Positions 1 through 5,074 of a DNA stretch of 5,074 nt are shown here, piece after piece. The notes below the pieces were generated by a model that saw nothing but the letters and a program-made list of their open reading frames with translations, did no database searches and was not told the origin of the DNA. Source of the DNA: an uncultured Curtobacterium sp. (GTDB lineage: Bacteria > Actinomycetota > Actinomycetes > Actinomycetales > Microbacteriaceae); contig CAJYIG010000409.1 in the NCBI GenBank assembly GCA_913774725.1, forward strand, positions 1 through 5,074, read 5' to 3'. Numbering within the stretch: the first letter of the stretch is position 1; each line of letters opens with the position of its first letter. Made by a program: the position numbers and the translations under genes.

Positions 1-434
1 CGACGGGCGACACCGACATCGACGTGCACCACACCGTCGAGGACACCGGCATCGTGCTCGGCCAGGCGCTGCGTCAGGCCCTCGGCGACCGCTCCGGCAT
101 CGGCCGCTACGGCGACGCGCTCGTGCCGCTCGACGAGGCCCTCGCCCAGGCCGTCGTCGACGTGTCCGGCCGGCCGTTCCTCGTGCACACCGGCGAGCCC
201 GAGGGCTTCGCGTTCCACCGCATCGGCGGGCACTTCACGGGCTCGCTCGTCCGGCACGTGTTCGAGGCGATCACGTTCAACGCCGGCATCACCGTGCACC
301 TCCGCGTGCTCGGTGGTCGTGACCCGCACCACATCGCCGAGGCCGAGTTCAAGGCCCTCGCCCGCGCGATGCGCCGCGCCGTCGAGCTCGACCCCCGGGT
401 CGACGGCATCCCGTCGACGAAGGGGAAGCTGTGA
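1..434 (+). CDS. hisB: Imidazoleglycerol-phosphate dehydratase HisB, 5'-truncated
   Basis: Dehydrates imidazole glycerol phosphate to imidazole acetol phosphate in histidine biosynthesis; a cytoplasmic Mn-dependent enzyme. The window holds the last 143 codons (reading from base 3) of a protein that is usually about 195-205 residues, so roughly the first 55-60 residues lie upstream. Family hallmarks seen in order: the metal-binding HHTVEDT (HH codons at 27-32), [16 protein letters not shown], the second metal-binding [14 protein letters not shown] (HH codons at 327-332) and the C-terminal GIPSTKG signature just before the TGA stop. The GTG at 24 lies inside the conserved core and is not a start. 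The stop overlaps the hisH start (GTGA), so the two genes are translationally coupled. It is a monofunctional dehydratase as far as can be seen; the missing N-terminus prevents excluding a fusion. Confidence 0.97.
   Translation, partial: TGDTDIDVHHTVEDTGIVLGQALRQALGDRSGIGRYGDALVPLDEALAQAVVDVSGRPFLVHTGEPEGFAFHRIGGHFTGSLVRHVFEAITFNAGITVHLRVLGGRDPHHIAEAEFKALARAMRRAVELDPRVDGIPSTKGKL
421..426 (+). promoter_or_regulatory. Ribosome binding site of hisH
   Basis: AGGGGA lies 4 bases before the GTG at 431, inside the last codons of hisB. It supports GTG 431 as the hisH start and reinitiation by ribosomes finishing hisB. Confidence 0.6.
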
Positions 435-1066
435 CCGCGAAGCCGAACGTCGTCGTCCTCGACTACGGATCGGGCAACGTCCACTCGGCGGCGAAGGCCC
501 TCGAGCGCGCGGGCGCCGAGGTCACCCTGACCGACGACAAGCAGGCCGCGCTCCGTGCGGACGGGCTGCTCGTCCCGGGCGTCGGCGCGTTCGCAGCGGT
601 CATCGACCAGCTCGAGGGCGTCCGCGGCGGTGAGATCGTCGACCACCGCCTGGCGGGTGGACGACCGGTGCTCGGCATCTGCGTCGGCATGCAGGTCATG
701 TTCGCCCGGGGTGTCGAGCGCGGCGCCGACGTCGAGGGACTCGGCCAGTGGCCGGGCGTCGTCGAGGAGATCCAGGCCGAGGTCCTGCCGCACATGGGCT
801 GGAACCGCGTCGAGGCCCCTGAGGACTCCGTGCTCTTCGACGGCCTGCACGACGAGCGGTTCTACTTCGTCCACTCGTACGGCGTGACGGACTTCCCGCT
901 CGATGCCTACGGCCCCTTCCGTGCCCCGCGGCTGACCTGGGCGGAGCACGGGCAGCGGTTCGTCGCCGCGGTCGAGAACGGGCCGCTGACGGCGACGCAG
1001 TTCCACCCGGAGAAGTCGGGGGAGCCGGGGATCCGGCTGCTGCGGAACTGGGTCGACTCGCTCTGA
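431..1066 (+). CDS. hisH: Imidazole glycerol phosphate synthase, glutaminase subunit HisH
   Basis: Class I glutamine amidotransferase subunit. It hydrolyses glutamine and passes ammonia to HisF, which makes imidazole glycerol phosphate and AICAR. The 211-residue product is of normal family length. Visible features: N-terminal DYGSGNVHS (11-19), the oxyanion-region loop PGVGAF (49-54), nucleophile elbow GICVGMQ with catalytic Cys84, and the His192/Glu194 pair in [12 protein letters not shown], completing the Cys-His-Glu triad. The GTG start at 431 overlaps the hisB stop by 4 bases and has an AGGGGA ribosome site. HisF is not in the window, so the partner must be encoded elsewhere. A 208-bp gap to hisA interrupts what would normally be a tight operon. 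Confidence 0.97.
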   Translation: MTAKPNVVVLDYGSGNVHSAAKALERAGAEVTLTDDKQAALRADGLLVPGVGAFAAVIDQLEGVRGGEIVDHRLAGGRPVLGICVGMQVMFARGVERGADVEGLGQWPGVVEEIQAEVLPHMGWNRVEAPEDSVLFDGLHDERFYFVHSYGVTDFPLDAYGPFRAPRLTWAEHGQRFVAAVENGPLTATQFHPEKSGEPGIRLLRNWVDSL

Positions 1067-1072
1067 CCCGGC

Positions 1073-1085
1073 CGTCCACCGGACG
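1073..1085 (+). other. Short hairpin after hisH
   Basis: CGTCC-ACC-GGACG is a perfect 5-bp stem with a 3-base loop beginning 6 bases after the hisH stop. A second small ACC-loop stem (GCGC-ACC-GCGC) lies at 1104-1114. There is no T tract, so this is at best a weak pause or 3'-end-stabilising structure. In DNA this GC-rich, such stems also arise by chance. Confidence 0.3.
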
Positions 1086-1119
1086 CAGGCTGGTCGGACG
1101 GACGCGCACCGCGCCTCCC

Positions 1120-1250
1120 GGCCGCCACCGCACCAGCCGCCACCCGGCCGCCTCCGCACGGGCCGCCTCCAGACCGGCCGCCACCGCACCGGCTGCCGCC
1201 ACCCGAGCAGCCGCCACGGGCCACGACGGCCACCGGACCGGCCGCACCAC
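1120..1250 (+). repeat. C-rich tandem array, 15-bp period, between hisH and hisA
   Basis: Units of the form GGCCGCC(A/T)CCGCACC begin at 1120, 1146, 1161, 1176 and, degenerate, at 1191. Copies at 1120-1134 and 1176-1190 are identical, and the phase from 1146 to 1191 is exactly 15 bp. An 11-bp partial unit sits at 1135-1145, and less regular copies continue to about 1250 (for example at 1228 and 1240). The + strand is strongly C-rich and almost free of T (about four T in 130 bases), unlike the flanking coding sequence. No + strand gene is supported here. A C-rich, T-poor untranslated transcript resembles a Rho loading (rut) region, which would give polarity between hisH and hisA; that role is inference. 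Confidence 0.7.
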
Positions 1251-1274
1251 CTCCCACCGAGAACCGACAGGACC

Positions 1275-2021
1275 ATGACCGACCTCACCGCGACCCCGCC
1301 CCTCGTCCTGCTGCCCGCCGTCGACGTCGTCGACGGACAGGCCGTCCGCCTGACCCAGGGCGAGGCCGGCAGCGAGACCTCGTACGGCGACCCCGTCGCC
1401 GCGGCCCGCACCTGGCGCGACCAGGGCGCCGAGTGGATCCACCTCGTGGACCTCGATGCGGCGTTCGGTCGCGGGGACAACCGCGAGGTGATCGCGAAGG
1501 CGATCCGCGAGGTCGAGGGCGTCTCCGTCGAGCTCTCCGGCGGCATCCGCGACGACGCGTCCCTCGAGGCGGCGCTCGCCACGGGCGCGGCCCGCGTGAA
1601 CCTCGGCACGGCCGCACTCGAGAAGCCCGACTGGGCTGCCCGGGTGATCGGGGAGTACGGCGAGCAGATCGCGGTCGGCCTCGACGTGCGCGGCACGACC
1701 CTGGCGAGCCGCGGGTGGACCGAGGACGCCGGTGACCTGTGGGAGGTGCTCGACCGGCTCGAGGCCGCCGGGTGCGCCCGCTACGTGGTCACCGACGTCA
1801 CGAAGGACGGCACGCTGCAGGGGCCGAACGTCGACCTGCTCCGCGCCGTCTGCGACCGCACCGACCAACCCGTCGTGGCCTCCGGCGGGATCTAGACGCT
1901 CGACGACCTCCGTGCGCTGCGCGAGCTCGTGCCGCACGGCCTCGAGGGCGCGATCATCGGCAAGGCCCTGTACTCCGGCGCCTTCACGCTGCCGGCCGCC
2001 CTCGACATCGCCTCCGAGTAG
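1275..2021 (+). pseudogene. hisA: HisA/PriA phosphoribosyl isomerase, interrupted by an in-frame TAG at codon 207
   Basis: Isomerises ProFAR to PRFAR in histidine synthesis. The actinobacterial PriA type also isomerises phosphoribosylanthranilate for tryptophan. A (beta-alpha)8 barrel is seen: [15 protein letters not shown] with catalytic Asp17, [20 protein letters not shown] phosphate loop, [12 protein letters not shown] with Arg146 and Trp148 (equivalents of mycobacterial PriA Arg143/Trp145, the substrate-switching residues), [14 protein letters not shown] with catalytic Asp178, and VVASGGI of strand 7. There TAG (1893-1895) replaces the expected serine codon; one C-to-A change from TCG suffices. 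The frame continues cleanly through [11 protein letters not shown] and [16 protein letters not shown] to the natural TAG at 2019, giving 248 codons, the normal size. The 206-residue product lacks strand and helix 8 and the second half of the phosphate-binding site, so it is probably inactive. ATG 1275 has only a weak AGGA (1269-1272). A sequencing error is the main alternative to a real mutation. Confidence 0.93.
1893..1895 (+). other. Premature amber codon in hisA
   Basis: The TAG lies directly after the conserved SGGI of the strand-7 phosphate loop, where the family has SGGxS. Reading frame and homology are intact on both sides, so this is a point substitution, not an indel. The change also creates a CTAG tetramer (inside TCTAGA), rare in many bacterial genomes. 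Confidence 0.9.
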
Positions 2022-2026
2022 TTCCC

Positions 2027-2860
2027 GTGGCGGGCATCTCGAACGGCCGCGGCACCGGGCCCGACGCTCCGGAGCCGGGCGCGCACGACGACGCCCACAC
2101 CCCGGGCGGCGCCGCGGACTCTGCGGGCAACCCGTGGGCCGGACGGACGTTCGACGCCCACGACGACGCCTACGCCGACGACGACGGCCTTGCGGACCCG
2201 GCGGTCGTCGCGGCGATCACGGCCCTGCAGCAGGGCGGGTCGCAGCGTGCGGTCGTCGAGGCCCTGCGCGGCGCACGGCTGCTCATCCCGCTCGTCGCCG
2301 AGGCCGGTGACGTCGGGCACACCGCCGAGGGGAAGCTCGTCGACAAGACCCAGGAGCTGTCGATCGTCACGGTCGCCGGGCCGGACGGGCGCAGTGTGAT
2401 GCCGGCCTTCACGTCGGCCGAGGCGATGCGGTCGTGGGACGCCAACGCGCGCCCGGTGCCGGCGGACTCGCGCCGGGTCGCGATGGCGGCGGCGAGCGAG
2501 GAGACGCAGCTCGTCGTCCTCGACCCGACGGCGCCGACCGAGTTCGTGCTCCGTCGGCCGGCCGTGTGGGCGATCGGGCAGGACCTGCCGTGGACCCCGT
2601 GCTTCGAGGACCCGGAGGTCGGGCAGGCGTTCGCAGCCTCCGTCGCCGACGAGCCCGCCGTGGCACGCGTCGAGCTGTCGCCGGGCGACCCGCTCGGCCG
2701 GTTCGCCGGTGCCGAGCTGACGGTCGGCCTGGCGCTGCACCCGGGGCTCGACCAGGCGGCGGTCCAGGCGCTCGTCGGTCGACTCCAGCAGCGCTGGACC
2801 GCGGACGCGGTCATCGCGGACCGGGTGGACAGCATGCGCGTCGCGCTGCGGCCCGCCTGA
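2027..2860 (+). CDS. SseB-family protein of unknown function
   Basis: A 277-residue protein with the SseB N-terminal fold (PF07179 type), named after an E. coli protein linked to serine sensitivity; its biochemical role is not established. Residues 1-34 are Gly/Ala/Asp-rich and probably disordered. NPWAGRTF (35-42) and DDDG (51-54) precede a domain of about residues 58-185: an amphipathic helix, ARLLIPLVAE, then GKLVDKTQELSIVTVAGPDGRSVMPAFTSAEAMRSW and a VVLDP...FVLRRPAVWAIGQ strand-helix end. The C-terminal 80 residues look like a second alpha/beta region. No signal peptide or membrane segment is seen. GTG 2027 was chosen because it starts 5 bases after the natural hisA stop and keeps NPWAGR; no good Shine-Dalgarno is visible, so translation probably depends on ribosomes finishing hisA. 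The hisA nonsense codon could therefore reduce its expression. Membership is called from sequence style, without a profile search. Confidence 0.82.
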   Translation: MAGISNGRGTGPDAPEPGAHDDAHTPGGAADSAGNPWAGRTFDAHDDAYADDDGLADPAVVAAITALQQGGSQRAVVEALRGARLLIPLVAEAGDVGHTAEGKLVDKTQELSIVTVAGPDGRSVMPAFTSAEAMRSWDANARPVPADSRRVAMAAASEETQLVVLDPTAPTEFVLRRPAVWAIGQDLPWTPCFEDPEVGQAFAASVADEPAVARVELSPGDPLGRFAGAELTVGLALHPGLDQAAVQALVGRLQQRWTADAVIADRVDSMRVALRPA

Positions 2861-2941
2861 CCCTGTCGATGCGATCGCGTGTGGTGCGAGTGGTCCGCGA
2901 AGGCGACAGTGTCCGCCCGACGGTCGCCGGGACCCTGTCGC
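2859..2941 (+). repeat. Direct and inverted copies of CTGTCG after the SseB gene
   Basis: The 10-mer GACCCTGTCG occurs at 2859-2868 (overlapping the SseB-gene stop) and at 2931-2940. Between them GCGACAG (2903-2909) is the inverse complement. It could pair with CTGTCGC at 2935-2941 (7 bp) or with CTGTCG at 2863-2868 (6 bp), so the two stems exclude each other. A short odd palindrome, GACAGTGTC, lies at 2905-2913. Function is unknown. Confidence 0.4.
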
Positions 2942-2975
2942 GCTGCCGGACGACTCGAGCACGGGTGACGCGGCC

Positions 2976-2999
2976 GGGAGGCGCAGCGCAGCGCCGCCC
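2976..2999 (+). terminator. Strong hairpin, possible terminator of the his-SseB unit
   Basis: GGGAGGCGC (2976-2984) pairs with GCGCCGCCC (2991-2999) across a 6-base loop: a 9-position stem with one A-G mismatch. It lies about 115 bases after the SseB-gene stop and before the parA promoter, the expected place for a terminator. No T tract follows, so it would be of the tail-less type proposed for actinobacteria, or only a transcript-end stabiliser. Confidence 0.4.
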
Positions 3000-3048
3000 C
3001 GTCCGCTGCGTCCCGCGCGGCGGTGCGACCGGGGCCCCTGGCGGCACG

Positions 3049-3064
3049 CCGGTACGATGACCGG
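3049..3064 (+). promoter_or_regulatory. Palindrome overlapping the parA -10 box, candidate operator
   Basis: CCGGT (3049-3053) and ACCGG (3060-3064) are perfect inverted arms around a 6-base centre. The left arm overlaps the first T of TACGAT, and the right arm ends at the base before the start codon. If the transcript starts at 3065 the element is not transcribed, which would make it a DNA-level site. Arms of 5 bp can occur by chance. Confidence 0.35.
3053..3058 (+). promoter_or_regulatory. -10 box of a probable leaderless parA promoter
   Basis: TACGAT fits the TAnnnT housekeeping -10 consensus and stands out in an otherwise G/C-only stretch. It ends 6 bases before GTG 3065, so a normal start point 7 bases downstream would be the first base of the start codon. 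No convincing -35 box is seen at 16-18 bp spacing, and no Shine-Dalgarno precedes the GTG. This is typical of actinobacterial leaderless genes. Confidence 0.6.
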
Positions 3065-3943
3065 GTGAGCACGAACCCGACGACCACCCCCGGCACCGAG
3101 CAGACCCCGGTCGGCCCCACCGGTCGGCCCGTCCGGCAGTTCCCGGTGCCCGCGCCGCTCGACGGCCACGGCCCGGCTCGCATCATCGCGCTCTGCAACC
3201 AGAAGGGCGGCGTCGGCAAGACCACGACGTCCATCAACCTCGGCGCCGCGCTCGCCGAGTACGGCCGCCGGGTCCTCGCCGTCGACTTCGACCCGCAGGG
3301 TGCCCTGTCCGCCGGGCTCGGGGTCCGCACGCACGACGTCCCGACCGTCTACGACCTGCTGATGGGCTCCGTGAAGGACCCGCGCGAGGTCATCCGTCAG
3401 ACCAACGTGCCGCTGCTCGACGTCATCCCCGCGAACATCGACCTGTCCGCCGCCGAGGTGCACCTCGTCAACGAGGTCGCCCGCGAGCAGATCCTGGCGA
3501 GCGTGCTCCGCAAGGTGTCGAACGACTACGACCTGATCCTGGTCGACTGCCAGCCGTCCCTCGGTCTGCTGACGGTCAACGCCCTGACCGCGGCGCACGG
3601 CGTGCTCATCCCGCTCGAGTGCGAGTTCTTCGCGCTGCGCGGTGTCGCGCTGCTGATCGAGACGATCGACAAGGTGCGGGACCGGCTCAACCCGGCACTG
3701 CGGCTCGACGGCATCCTCGCGACGATGTACGACTCGCGGACCCTGCACTCGCGTGAGGTCATGGAGCGCGTCGTGGAGACGTTCGACGAGAACGTGCTCG
3801 ACACGGTGATCAGCCGGACGGTGAAGTTCCCGGACGCCACGGTGTCGGCGCGGCCGATCACGCAGACGGCGCCGGAGCACGCCGCGGCGCACGCCTACCG
3901 GGCGCTCGCCAGGGAGCTCGTCGAGCGTGGCGCCGTCGCCTGA
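3065..3943 (+). CDS. ParA/Soj-family ATPase next to scpAB
   Basis: A 292-residue MinD/ParA-type ATPase, thought to act in chromosome segregation or organisation by ATP-dependent dimerisation and DNA binding. Residues 1-37 are a Pro/Thr/Gly-rich, probably disordered extension. The core begins RIIALCNQKGGVGKTT with the deviant Walker A (46-54, signature Lys47 and Lys52), then Walker A' LAVDFDPQG (Asp74, Asp76) and Walker B LILVDCQPSLGLL (Asp161). VLIPLECEFFALRG and the C-terminal TAPEHAAAHAYRALARELVERG follow. GTG 3065 was chosen over upstream in-frame codons because of the -10 box immediately before it; those codons would place the start within the hairpin/promoter region. No parB lies beside it. 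The order parA-like, scpA, scpB matches mycobacterial Rv1708-Rv1709-Rv1710, so this is probably the SMC-associated paralogue, not the parAB pair near oriC. It overlaps scpA by 17 bases. Confidence 0.93.
   Translation: MSTNPTTTPGTEQTPVGPTGRPVRQFPVPAPLDGHGPARIIALCNQKGGVGKTTTSINLGAALAEYGRRVLAVDFDPQGALSAGLGVRTHDVPTVYDLLMGSVKDPREVIRQTNVPLLDVIPANIDLSAAEVHLVNEVAREQILASVLRKVSNDYDLILVDCQPSLGLLTVNALTAAHGVLIPLECEFFALRGVALLIETIDKVRDRLNPALRLDGILATMYDSRTLHSREVMERVVETFDENVLDTVISRTVKFPDATVSARPITQTAPEHAAAHAYRALARELVERGAVA
3911..3916 (+). promoter_or_regulatory. Ribosome binding site of scpA
   Basis: AGGGAG lies 10 bases before GTG 3927, inside the end of parA. The next in-frame GTG, at 3972, has no such site. 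This decides for the 3927 start and for coupled translation. Confidence 0.5.
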
Positions 3944-4814
3944 GCCGTCCGCATCCTCGTCCGGCCCGACAGTGCCGGTCGACGACGACGGCGTCGCCGG
4001 TTCCCCGCCTGCGGGCACCACGACTGCGCCCGGCTTCCGGGTCCGGCTGCGCAACTTCGACGGCCCGTTCGACCTGCTGCTCTCGCTCATCACGAAGCAC
4101 GAGCTCGACATCACCGAGGTGTCGCTCGGCGCCGTCACGGGCGAGTTCATCCAGTACGTCCGCCAGGCCGAGTCCGCCGACGAGCTCGACGAGGCCAGCG
4201 AGTTCCTCGTGGTCGCCGCCACCCTGCTCGACCTGAAGATCGCCGGGCTCCTGCCGCAGGGCGAGCTCGTGGACGCCGAGGACGTGGCGTTGCTCGAGGC
4301 CCGGGACCTGCTCTTCGCACGACTCCTGCAGTACCGGGCGTTCAAGCAGGCCGCCGAGTGGTTCGGGGAGCGGTGGCAGCAGGAGTCCCGCCGACACGTC
4401 CGCCGGGTCCGGCTCGAGGAGCGCTTCCGCGCCCGCACACCCGAGCTCGTGTGGACCCTCTCGGTGCAGGACTTCGCCGCGATCGCGACGCTGGCGTTCG
4501 CGCCGCGGGAGATCCCGACCGTGGGGCTCGACCACCTGCACGCCCCGCTCGTGAGCATCCGTGAGCAGGCCGCGATCGTCGTCTCGATCCTCCGCACCCG
4601 GGCGGACGAGGACGTGTCGTTCCGTGAGCTGGTCGCCGGTGTCTCGGAGACGGGTATCGTTGTGGCTCGCTTCCTGGCGATCCTGGAGCTGTACCGGAAC
4701 GCATCGATCTCGTTCGAGCAGCTCGAACCGCTGGGGGAGCTGACACTCCGCTGGACCGCCGAGGACTGGTCCGACGAGAGCCTCGCGAACCTGGGAGCCG
4801 ACTATGACGGATGA
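3927..4814 (+). CDS. scpA: Segregation and condensation protein ScpA (kleisin)
   Basis: The kleisin subunit of the bacterial SMC-ScpAB condensin, bridging the SMC heads and binding a ScpB dimer; acts on the nucleoid. The product has 295 residues, slightly long for the family because residues 1-36 are a Ser/Pro/Gly-rich linker-like extension. The N-terminal SMC-neck-binding domain begins FRVRLRNFDGPFDLLLSLI (37 onward), followed by the typical HELDITEVSLGAVTGEFIQYV and FLVVAATLLDLKIAGLLP. The central acidic/helical ScpB-binding region includes DAEDVALLEARDLLFARLLQYRAFKQAAEWF. The C-terminal winged helix is VVARFLAILELYRNASISFEQLEPLGELTLRW. The start GTG 3927 overlaps parA by 17 bases. The TGA at 4812-4814 lies inside scpB, an 11-base overlap. 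The three genes therefore form one transcriptional and translational unit. Confidence 0.96.
   Translation: MAPSPEPSASSSGPTVPVDDDGVAGSPPAGTTTAPGFRVRLRNFDGPFDLLLSLITKHELDITEVSLGAVTGEFIQYVRQAESADELDEASEFLVVAATLLDLKIAGLLPQGELVDAEDVALLEARDLLFARLLQYRAFKQAAEWFGERWQQESRRHVRRVRLEERFRARTPELVWTLSVQDFAAIATLAFAPREIPTVGLDHLHAPLVSIREQAAIVVSILRTRADEDVSFRELVAGVSETGIVVARFLAILELYRNASISFEQLEPLGELTLRWTAEDWSDESLANLGADYDG
4793..4797 (+). promoter_or_regulatory. Ribosome binding site of scpB
   Basis: GGGAG is placed 6 bases before ATG 4804 and within the last codons of scpA. It distinguishes ATG 4804 from ATG 4811, which is in a different, non-homologous frame. Confidence 0.6.
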
Positions 4815-5074
4815 CGCACGCGCCGCCGCGTCGAGCGCCGAACCCGGGGGAGCGGACGAGGTCGCCGACGCCCGCGCGATCGAGCAGGAGCTGCACGCCC
4901 GCCAGACCGAGTACCCGGACCTGCCCGTCGACCGGCAGCTCGAGGCGATCCTGATGATCGCCGACGAACCGCAGTCGCTCGTCGCACTCGGCGCCGCGGT
5001 GGGGGCGCCCGTGCCCGCCGTGCGTCAGGCGATCGAGCGACTCGTGGCTGACTTCGACGGTGTCGACGGCACCG
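4804..5074 (+). CDS. scpB: Segregation and condensation protein ScpB, 3'-truncated by window end
   Basis: ScpB is the winged-helix dimer that binds ScpA in the SMC condensin. The frame from ATG 4804 stays open to the end of the window: 90 complete codons plus one base. Residues 1-38 (MTDDARAAASSAEPGG...) are acidic and Ala-rich, an extension common in actinobacterial homologues. The core starts near VDRQLEAILMIADEPQSLVALGAAVGAPVPAVRQAIERLVADFDG, matching the family pattern LEAxLFxADEPxSxxxLAxxLGxPxxxVxxAxxxLxxxYxG of the first winged helix. The rest of that domain and the whole second one are outside the window. The start overlaps scpA by 11 bases and has a GGGAG ribosome site. Confidence 0.93.
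   Translation, partial: MTDDARAAASSAEPGGADEVADARAIEQELHARQTEYPDLPVDRQLEAILMIADEPQSLVALGAAVGAPVPAVRQAIERLVADFDGVDGT

Noticed and set aside
907..1257. Minus-strand Gly-rich repeat protein encoded by the 15-bp array
   Set aside because: The 5-residue periodicity simply reflects the 15-bp repeat. The frame runs antisense into hisH and no start signal is seen, so a repeat-protein gene is not supported.
1893..1895. Programmed recoding of TAG (pyrrolysine-like) in hisA
   Set aside because: The family has serine at this site, no recoding element is evident, and the gene's own terminator is also TAG.
107..1937. Long minus-strand open frames over hisB, hisH and hisA
   Set aside because: Shadows of the his genes; composition is Arg/Pro/Ala-rich, with no conserved motif and no ribosome site noticed.
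1739..2026. N-terminal extension of the SseB-family protein upstream of GTG 2027
   Set aside because: The frame is open but overlaps the hisA coding sequence in another frame and reads as Arg/Ala/Gly-rich noise.
3023..3064. Upstream parA start giving MRPGPLAARRYDDR
   Set aside because: It would lie upstream of the probable -10 box and has no ribosome site; GTG 3065 is better supported.
1892..4597. A 901-codon open frame on the minus strand across the SseB gene, parA and scpA
   Set aside because: It is antisense to well-supported genes. Long open antisense frames are expected in high-GC coding DNA, and its Arg/Ser/Gly-rich translation shows no domain.
4811..4813. ATGA overlap start for scpB
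   Set aside because: ATG 4811 is in a different frame from the ScpB homology; ATG 4804 is in frame and has GGGAG at 6-base spacing.
1..5074. CRISPR array, tRNA/rRNA, insertion sequence or defence system
   Set aside because: No spaced identical repeats, cloverleaf-like sequence, transposase or nuclease motifs were seen on either strand; all coding content is core metabolism or chromosome segregation.

Overview
The window is very G+C-rich, roughly 70% by eye, with strong G/C preference at third codon positions. Its content is typical of a high-GC actinobacterium: a histidine operon segment carrying a PriA-type hisA, followed by a ParA-family ATPase gene and scpA-scpB. I infer Microbacteriaceae (Curtobacterium- or Clavibacter-like) from protein style and gene order, but cannot prove the genus from sequence alone. 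All genes are on the + strand.

Layout: 1-434 is the 3' part of hisB. hisH (431-1066) overlaps it by 4 bases. A 208-bp gap (1067-1274) follows, holding a C-rich array with a 15-bp period. hisA/priA occupies 1275-2021 but is interrupted by an in-frame TAG at codon 207 (1893-1895). The remaining 41 codons, up to the natural TAG at 2019-2021, still read as perfect HisA/PriA. Five bases later an SseB-family gene of unknown function starts (2027-2860). A second gap (2861-3064) holds repeats, a strong hairpin and a promoter-like -10 box placed exactly for a leaderless parA transcript. Then come parA (3065-3943), scpA (3927-4814) and the 5' part of scpB (4804 to the window end). The last three genes overlap one another.

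How they work together: HisB, HisH and HisA are consecutive parts of histidine biosynthesis. HisH is the glutaminase half of IGP synthase; its partner HisF is not in the window. The PriA-type isomerase normally also serves tryptophan synthesis in actinobacteria lacking trpF, so the broken hisA could affect both pathways. ParA, ScpA and ScpB form a separate chromosome organisation and segregation unit; ScpA and ScpB are the kleisin and winged-helix partners of the SMC condensin.

The most notable observation is the nonsense codon in an otherwise intact hisA. Next are the 15-bp repeat array in the middle of the his operon and the probable leaderless, palindrome-overlapped promoter of parA. I see no sign of a novel defence system, mobile element, CRISPR array or RNA gene.
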